DNA from: Cerioporus squamosus
Taxonomy: Eukaryota > Basidiomycota > Agaricomycetes > Polyporales > Polyporaceae
NCBI GenBank assembly: GCA_022592435.1
Contig: JABYQS010000939.1
Location: 1-10,868, forward strand
Direction: 5' to 3'
Length of the DNA: 10,868 nt
A model generated the notes under the pieces. That model ran no database searches and was not told the DNA's origin. It worked only from the letters and a program-made list of their open reading frames with translations. Shown here piece by piece: positions 6,488 to 10,868 of this stretch (positions are counted from its first letter, which is position 1; each line of letters begins with the position of its first letter). Both the position numbers and the translations under genes were made by a program.

Positions 6488-8349
6488 ATGGCGCGCTCTC
6501 TACTAGCTCTCATCGCAGCCCTAGGCCTCCCGGCCGTCATGGCACTCAATAACGGGTTGGCCTTGACCCCTCAGATGGGATGGAACACATGGAACCGCTT
6601 TGGATGCGGCATCGACGAGGACCTCATCGTCGGCTCGGCGAAAGCTTTGGTCTCTAATAACCTGACAGCGTTGGGCTACAATTGTGAGTGTCCATAGAAC
6701 TCTATCGGACTCCTCAAGGGCTCAGAGAACTGGGATTGCACAGACGTGCTCATTGATGACTGTGAGTGCACTGTTTCTGTCCTATGTACGTTGAGTACCT
6801 AAGATACCTCCAGGTTGGCACGCTGACAGGCGTGATCCCGACACTGGTGCTCCCGTCGAAAACAAGGACAAGTTCCCCAATGGTATCAAAGGCGTCGCGG
6901 ACCAGATACATGCCATGGGTCTGAAGGTGCGCATACAAGCGTTCGCCTCACATGATACGTTCCTGAAGTCCTTACAGGTAGGAATCTATAGCAGCGCTGG
7001 GACGTAAGTAGTCTAGGTCATGCGGTAGTTGACCATGTGGAGCCCATACACTTCTCGTGACAGTTACACTTGCGGTGGAAAGTTCGGTTCACTAGGCTTC
7101 GAAGAAATCGACGCGAAGACCTATGCTTCTTGGGGTATCGACTACCTCAAGTATGACAACTGCTACAACGAGGGTCGGGCGGGAACGCCTCTGATCTCGT
7201 ACGAGAGGTACAACAACATGTCAATGGCGTTGAACGCGACCGGTCGTCCTATTCTCTACTCCATGTGCAACTGGGGAGAAGATGGCCCATGGAACTTCGC
7301 AGTCGTACGTATACTCCTGAGAAGCTTCTTCTGGTGGCTCAGTCGTTCGACACGCAGGACATAGCTAACAGCTGGCGTATCTCGGGAGATATCTACGACG
7401 TGCGTACCTACGCATCCTAGATGATCCCACCCGTTCATTGATTTCTCGTGCAGAACTTCGACCGTTACGACGTTCGTTGCCCTTGCACGGACATGCTGGA
7501 CTGCAAGCTTCCTGGCTTCCGTGAGCGACTCGTTCAACTCCTGACCTGACTTACCCACTTACGCTATACTCAGACTGCGCCGTGACCCGTATTCTCGACT
7601 TCTCTGCCCCTGTTGGCCAGAAGGCGGGTCGTGGGCATTGGAATGATCTTGACATGCTCGAGGTCGGAAACGGAGGCATGACTTTCGACGAATATGGTAC
7701 GTAGTCCCACCATTGCGACGTGCTGCCAAGCATATGTCTTATGTGCGTTACCTCAGTCACGCACTTCTCAATGTGGGCACTTGTCAAGAGTCCGCTCATC
7801 CTTGGTAACGACGTCACGAGCATGGTGAGCCACTGCGACACATTTCTCGTTGCATCTACTGAGAATTGTTCGCAGTCCGATGACACAAAGACAATCATCA
7901 CGAACGACGCAATAATCGCGGTCAACCAGGACCCGAATGGCTCTCCTGCTACTCGTGTCTGGAAGCGTTCGCTCCCAGATGGTGGCGACCTCCAGCTCTG
8001 GTCGGGCAGCCTCGTCAACAAGTACATTCCTACTCTTCACCTTGACTCGCGCATACATTGACCTCCCGCGGTTCCCCACAGCCAATTCGTCTTCGCGGTC
8101 TTGAACACCGGCTCGAGCAACCACACGGAGGACATCTCGCTTGTCGACGTCTTCACCGACCAGGGCAAGTCGTTCGGCTCTGGCACGTTCACGCTGTTCG
8201 ACCTCTGGCAGAAGGACGACAGCGGGAAATGGGGCAAAAACATCGGCGACTTCCAGGGAACCGTGTCGGTGACCGTCGCGTCGCACCAAACCAAGGTGTA
8301 CAGGGCGACTCCCGTGTCGAGCGCGAAACGAGCACTGGAGGAGTTATGA
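6488..8349 (+). CDS. Secreted GH27 alpha-galactosidase, 11 exons
   Basis: Retaining alpha-galactosidase (GH27) that removes terminal alpha-1,6-galactose from galactomannan, raffinose-type sugars and similar substrates outside the cell. Exons: 6488-6683, 6744-6761, 6814-6926, 6978-7003, 7064-7304, 7358-7399, 7454-7520, 7574-7696, 7757-7824, 7876-8021 and 8082-8349. All ten introns (51-60 nt) are GT-AG and every phase fits, giving 435 residues. It starts with a signal peptide ([19 protein letters not shown]), then [17 protein letters not shown] and LIDDCWHADRRD. The nucleophile is D149 in YLKYDNCY and the acid/base is D209 in [25 protein letters not shown] and [19 protein letters not shown] are further family hallmarks. 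A beta-sandwich C-terminal domain follows and ends RALEEL. The ATG has a good context (gccatgg). No frame damage; exons 2 and 4 are only 18 and 26 nt. Confidence 0.97.
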
Positions 8350-8896
8350 CTCCTGGCTCTGTGCGCCGTGGTAGTCACCATGTGCTTGGTCGGGGCGGTT
8401 TGGTTCACGAGGTGGAAGAAGCAAGGATGGATACTGAAACGAAGGAAGGATGTATGATCCGATGGGGAGATGAGGTGTTGGGTGAAGGGTGGGTTAATTG
8501 GACCAGGACATGTTGGACCAGCACTAGTTATGTCGAATGTGCTCTTGTTGGACTGTCAATTGTGCAACGCAACTCCGCAACCTGACAATCGTCCGAGTCT
8601 CCTCCCTCTCGGTGTCGATGGCACACTCGATCGTCCCAGTGCGAGCATACAGGATAAGTACAAGCCTGCTGGACGCTGGACCGGCGTGCAACACCAATCA
8701 GCTCCAATACTAGACTTACCATATTTGGCGGCTTTGTCAGAAGGAGCCGGGCGGCAAACGGGATGTGGAAGTTTGCGGGACTGCAGCCACCGACTCTTGA
8801 CTGGAGCGCGCTCTACGCAGAGGCGCGAATCATCATCTCTGACTTCCACCTCCCCCGTCTGGCCTCATCTTCCACACTCTCACTTGTAGGCCGACG
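8350..8896. other. Intergenic region between two same-strand genes
   Basis: Holds the 3' end of the alpha-galactosidase transcript and the promoter and leader of the RBM26-like gene. I see no gene in it. Positions 8845-8888 are pyrimidine-rich (cttccacctccc type), as in many fungal leaders, and there is no TATA box near the start at 8897, which fits a housekeeping gene. The 3' part after the stop is purine-rich (about 8410-8475). Confidence 0.45.
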
Positions 8897-10868
8897 ATGC
8901 TTTACGACCCCACGACGGCGAATGTCCTCAAGCCATGGCTCGTCAGAACCCTTGAACCAATGTCCGTAGCGCGCAAGCACCTTGCCCCGCGAGAGTCGCA
9001 CCCGCTGATACGTCCTTCCTTTGTCTGCAGATGCGACGCTGAGCCGGGTGCGCTCGCCGAATACATCCTTGCGCTTCTGAAGCACAATGCACCGGAGAGC
9101 GAGCTGCGGAAAGAGCTCGGCGTGCAGCTGGAGGAGTTCCTGGAAAAAGGTGCGTGGTCCTCGGGTCCTGGCTCCCCGCTCGACGCAACCAACCTCCGTG
9201 TCTCGTGTGCGCCACAGAGTGCTCCCCGTTCGTCGACACGCTGTTCACTGCATTGCGGACAAAATCCTACCTCCCGTACTCCGACACCCCGTCATCTTCC
9301 ACCTCGCCCGCATACGCCTCGTCCAGCACCTCCCCCGACGCTGGCATCCCGATTCCCTTAGACGGCTTGGTGAACCCACATTCCACGTCACCAGACCGAG
9401 GACGGAAACGAGGTCACGACCAAGATGATTATGACCCGCATGGGCCCCCGAAGGGTGCACGATTAAACCAGGACGGCCAGTTCTCCAGGTTCGGTGGACG
9501 TGGAGATAACCGGACATCATGGGGCGGGCGTGGGGATCGCGGGGCACGAATGGACATGAACGGAGCACGGGCAGACTACATGGATGGCGGGATGGCGGGC
9601 ATGGGGATGAACGGAGGTGGGGCGGGGATGAACGGGCGGGGACTCGGAGGTCAGAACTACCGACCACCAGAGCAGCGACGTGGGATATGCCGCGACTATC
9701 ACAGTGCGTATATGCATCCCATTCCTGCGCGACCGGTTTCTGACCTTCCACAGACAGCGGTTTTTGTGCTCGGGGCGCGTTCTGCAAGTACAGCCACGGC
9801 GAGGATGCCGTGTTCCAACGCAACTGTTCCCCATGGGTGGTGGCGGGATGCCATTCATGCCCATGATGGGTCCAGGAGGGATGCAATTTCCTATGGGTGC
9901 TGGCGATAGCGGTGCTTACAACCCTCACGAACGCATGGACATGGCACAGATGGGTGGGATGGGTGCTGGTCGTGTTTCGAACGCACGACCTGCGGTATTG
10001 CCACGGACGGAGGGCGGCGAGAGCTCGATAGCTCGGAATCCGGGTGAACTACCCGTCATCCAAGACCTCACGCCCCAAGTGCCCATTGAAGATGTTTCCC
10101 CCTACAACACTGGTGAAGGCCATCAGCACCGACAGCAGCAACATCCGCAGCACAGAGGTCCCATGCAGATGGAGGGCGTCTCGCTTAGTGGCAACATGAA
10201 CGGCATGGCACCCCAGCAGTTCCCTCAGCAGGACTTGCCGCCAAGGCCGCATTCAACTGGTCGTGGTGGCGCCACCCGTGGCCGTGGACGCGGTGGCATC
10301 TTCAATGGCGACGCGCAGAACTTCCGTCCCCAGAGACGAGACGACAAGACGCTCGTTGTGGAGAAGATCCCCGAGGACAAGCTTGCACTTGGCGCGGTCA
10401 ACGACTGGTTCAGCAAATTTGGGACGGTCACGAACGTTCTGTCGACGCTTCGAGTGCGAAAGCACTGGTCAGCTTCTCCAGTCACGACGAGGCGCACAAG
10501 GCGTGGAAGTCGGAAGAGGCTGTCTTCGGTAACCGGTTCGTCAAGGTCTTCTGGCATCGTCCTATGGAGGGCCACGGACAATCGGTCAGCGCATGCTCGC
10601 CGCTTCTGCGAATATCGTTGCCCACAGAGCCGGAAGAGAGTCTGTCTCCGGCCCTCCAGCAGGTGCCAAGGAAGGCTCGCCTGCTCCTCCTACACCCACC
10701 ACCGCTACCGCACCTACCTCCCGCCAACCCTCCACGTCATCGTCTGCTGCCGCTGCCCTCGCTGCAAAGCAGAAGCTGCTCGAGCAGCAGATCGCTGAGC
10801 AGAAGACGCTCATGGGAAGCTCCACAGCGTCCCCAGAAGAAGAAGGAACATGGCTCGTCTCCGCAAGC
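8897..10868 (+). CDS. RBM26: RBM26/27-type RNA-binding protein (PWI-like, CCCH finger, RRM), 3' end outside window, several frame breaks
   Basis: Orthologue of human RBM26/27 and fission yeast Rmn1, which work with MTR4-type helicases and ZFC3H1/Red1 to feed nuclear poly(A) RNA to the exosome. Exons 8897-8961, 9031-9149, 9218-9703 and 9754 to beyond the edge; introns of 69, 68 and 50 nt fit in phase. The PWI-like N-terminus reads VLKPWLVRTLEPICDAEPGA, then FLEKECSPFVDTLF and TKSYLPYSD, very close to RBM26. An RGG/Met-Gly-rich linker follows. The CCCH finger is C219-X8-C228-X5-C234-X3-H238, split by the third intron. The RRM (DDKTLVVEKIPED... then VDASSAKALVSFSSHDEA and FVKVFWHRPM) lies at about 10340-10566, and a coiled-coil segment (KQKLLEQQIAEQK) near 10770-10810. 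The frame breaks by apparent one-base losses near 9811, 10439 and 10585, and again after 10815. The gene continues past the window. Confidence 0.9.
9619..9641 (+). repeat. G-rich tract fitting a G-quadruplex pattern in the RBM26-like coding strand
   Basis: Four G runs (9619-9622, 9624-9627, 9634-9636, 9638-9641) with loops of 1, 6 and 1 nt meet the usual G3+N1-7 rule on the sense strand. It lies in the Met/Gly/Asn-rich linker (MNGGGAGMNGRG) and may simply reflect glycine codons. Confidence 0.45.

Noticed and set aside
7768..8289. 173-codon minus-strand ORF across the alpha-galactosidase
   Set aside because: Antisense to four clearly coding GH27 exons and crosses their introns; composition is that of a shadow frame.
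9245..9928. 227-codon minus-strand ORF
   Set aside because: Antisense shadow of the RBM26-like exons, created by GC-rich codons; no family resemblance.
1..10868. Transposon ends, CRISPR-like arrays or tandem repeats
   Set aside because: No long direct or inverted repeats, regularly spaced repeats or transposase and reverse-transcriptase motifs were seen.

Overview
This window looks like nuclear DNA from a filamentous basidiomycete, most likely an Agaricomycete (polypore or mushroom type). It is moderately GC-rich, and its genes are cut by many short GT-AG introns (I could place 17, of 50-69 nt). The gene families also fit: a two-LysM secreted protein, expanded RBR-type E3 ligases and a GH27 alpha-galactosidase. 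I see no rRNA, tRNA, CRISPR array, insertion sequence or recognisable transposon.

Layout from left to right: (1) about 320-1066 (+), a small secreted LysM-domain protein in four exons, whose frame is broken by three apparent one-base losses; (2) 1463-2233 (-), intact single-exon GINS subunit PSF1 of the replicative helicase; (3) 2682-4144 (-), a three-exon RBR ubiquitin ligase with RING1-IBR-RING2, which looks like two separate reading frames until the introns are found; (4) about 5060-5533 (-), a second, truncated RING1/half-IBR gene of the same family; (5) 6488-8349 (+), a complete 11-exon secreted GH27 alpha-galactosidase; (6) 8897 to beyond the right edge (+), an RBM26/27-type RNA-binding protein (PWI-like fold, CCCH zinc finger, RRM, coiled coil), again with several one-base frame breaks.

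The genes do not form one pathway. They mix housekeeping roles (DNA replication, nuclear RNA surveillance) with roles in secretion and carbon use (alpha-galactosidase), chitin-oligomer or cell-wall binding (LysM) and ubiquitin signalling (two RBR-family genes in tandem, probably a local duplication). PSF1 has two MluI cell-cycle boxes just upstream. The alpha-galactosidase promoter carries a 14-bp palindromic ATF/CREB-type site and several CreA-like motifs.

The most useful technical observation is that the one-base losses are confined to the genes at the two ends of the window, while about 3.4 kb of coding sequence in the middle (PSF1, RBR, alpha-galactosidase) reads cleanly. This suggests consensus errors near contig ends more than true pseudogenes. 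I did not find a convincing novel biological system. The most open biological questions are the truncated RBR-like gene and an unexplained protein-like stretch on the minus strand at about 5500-6050.
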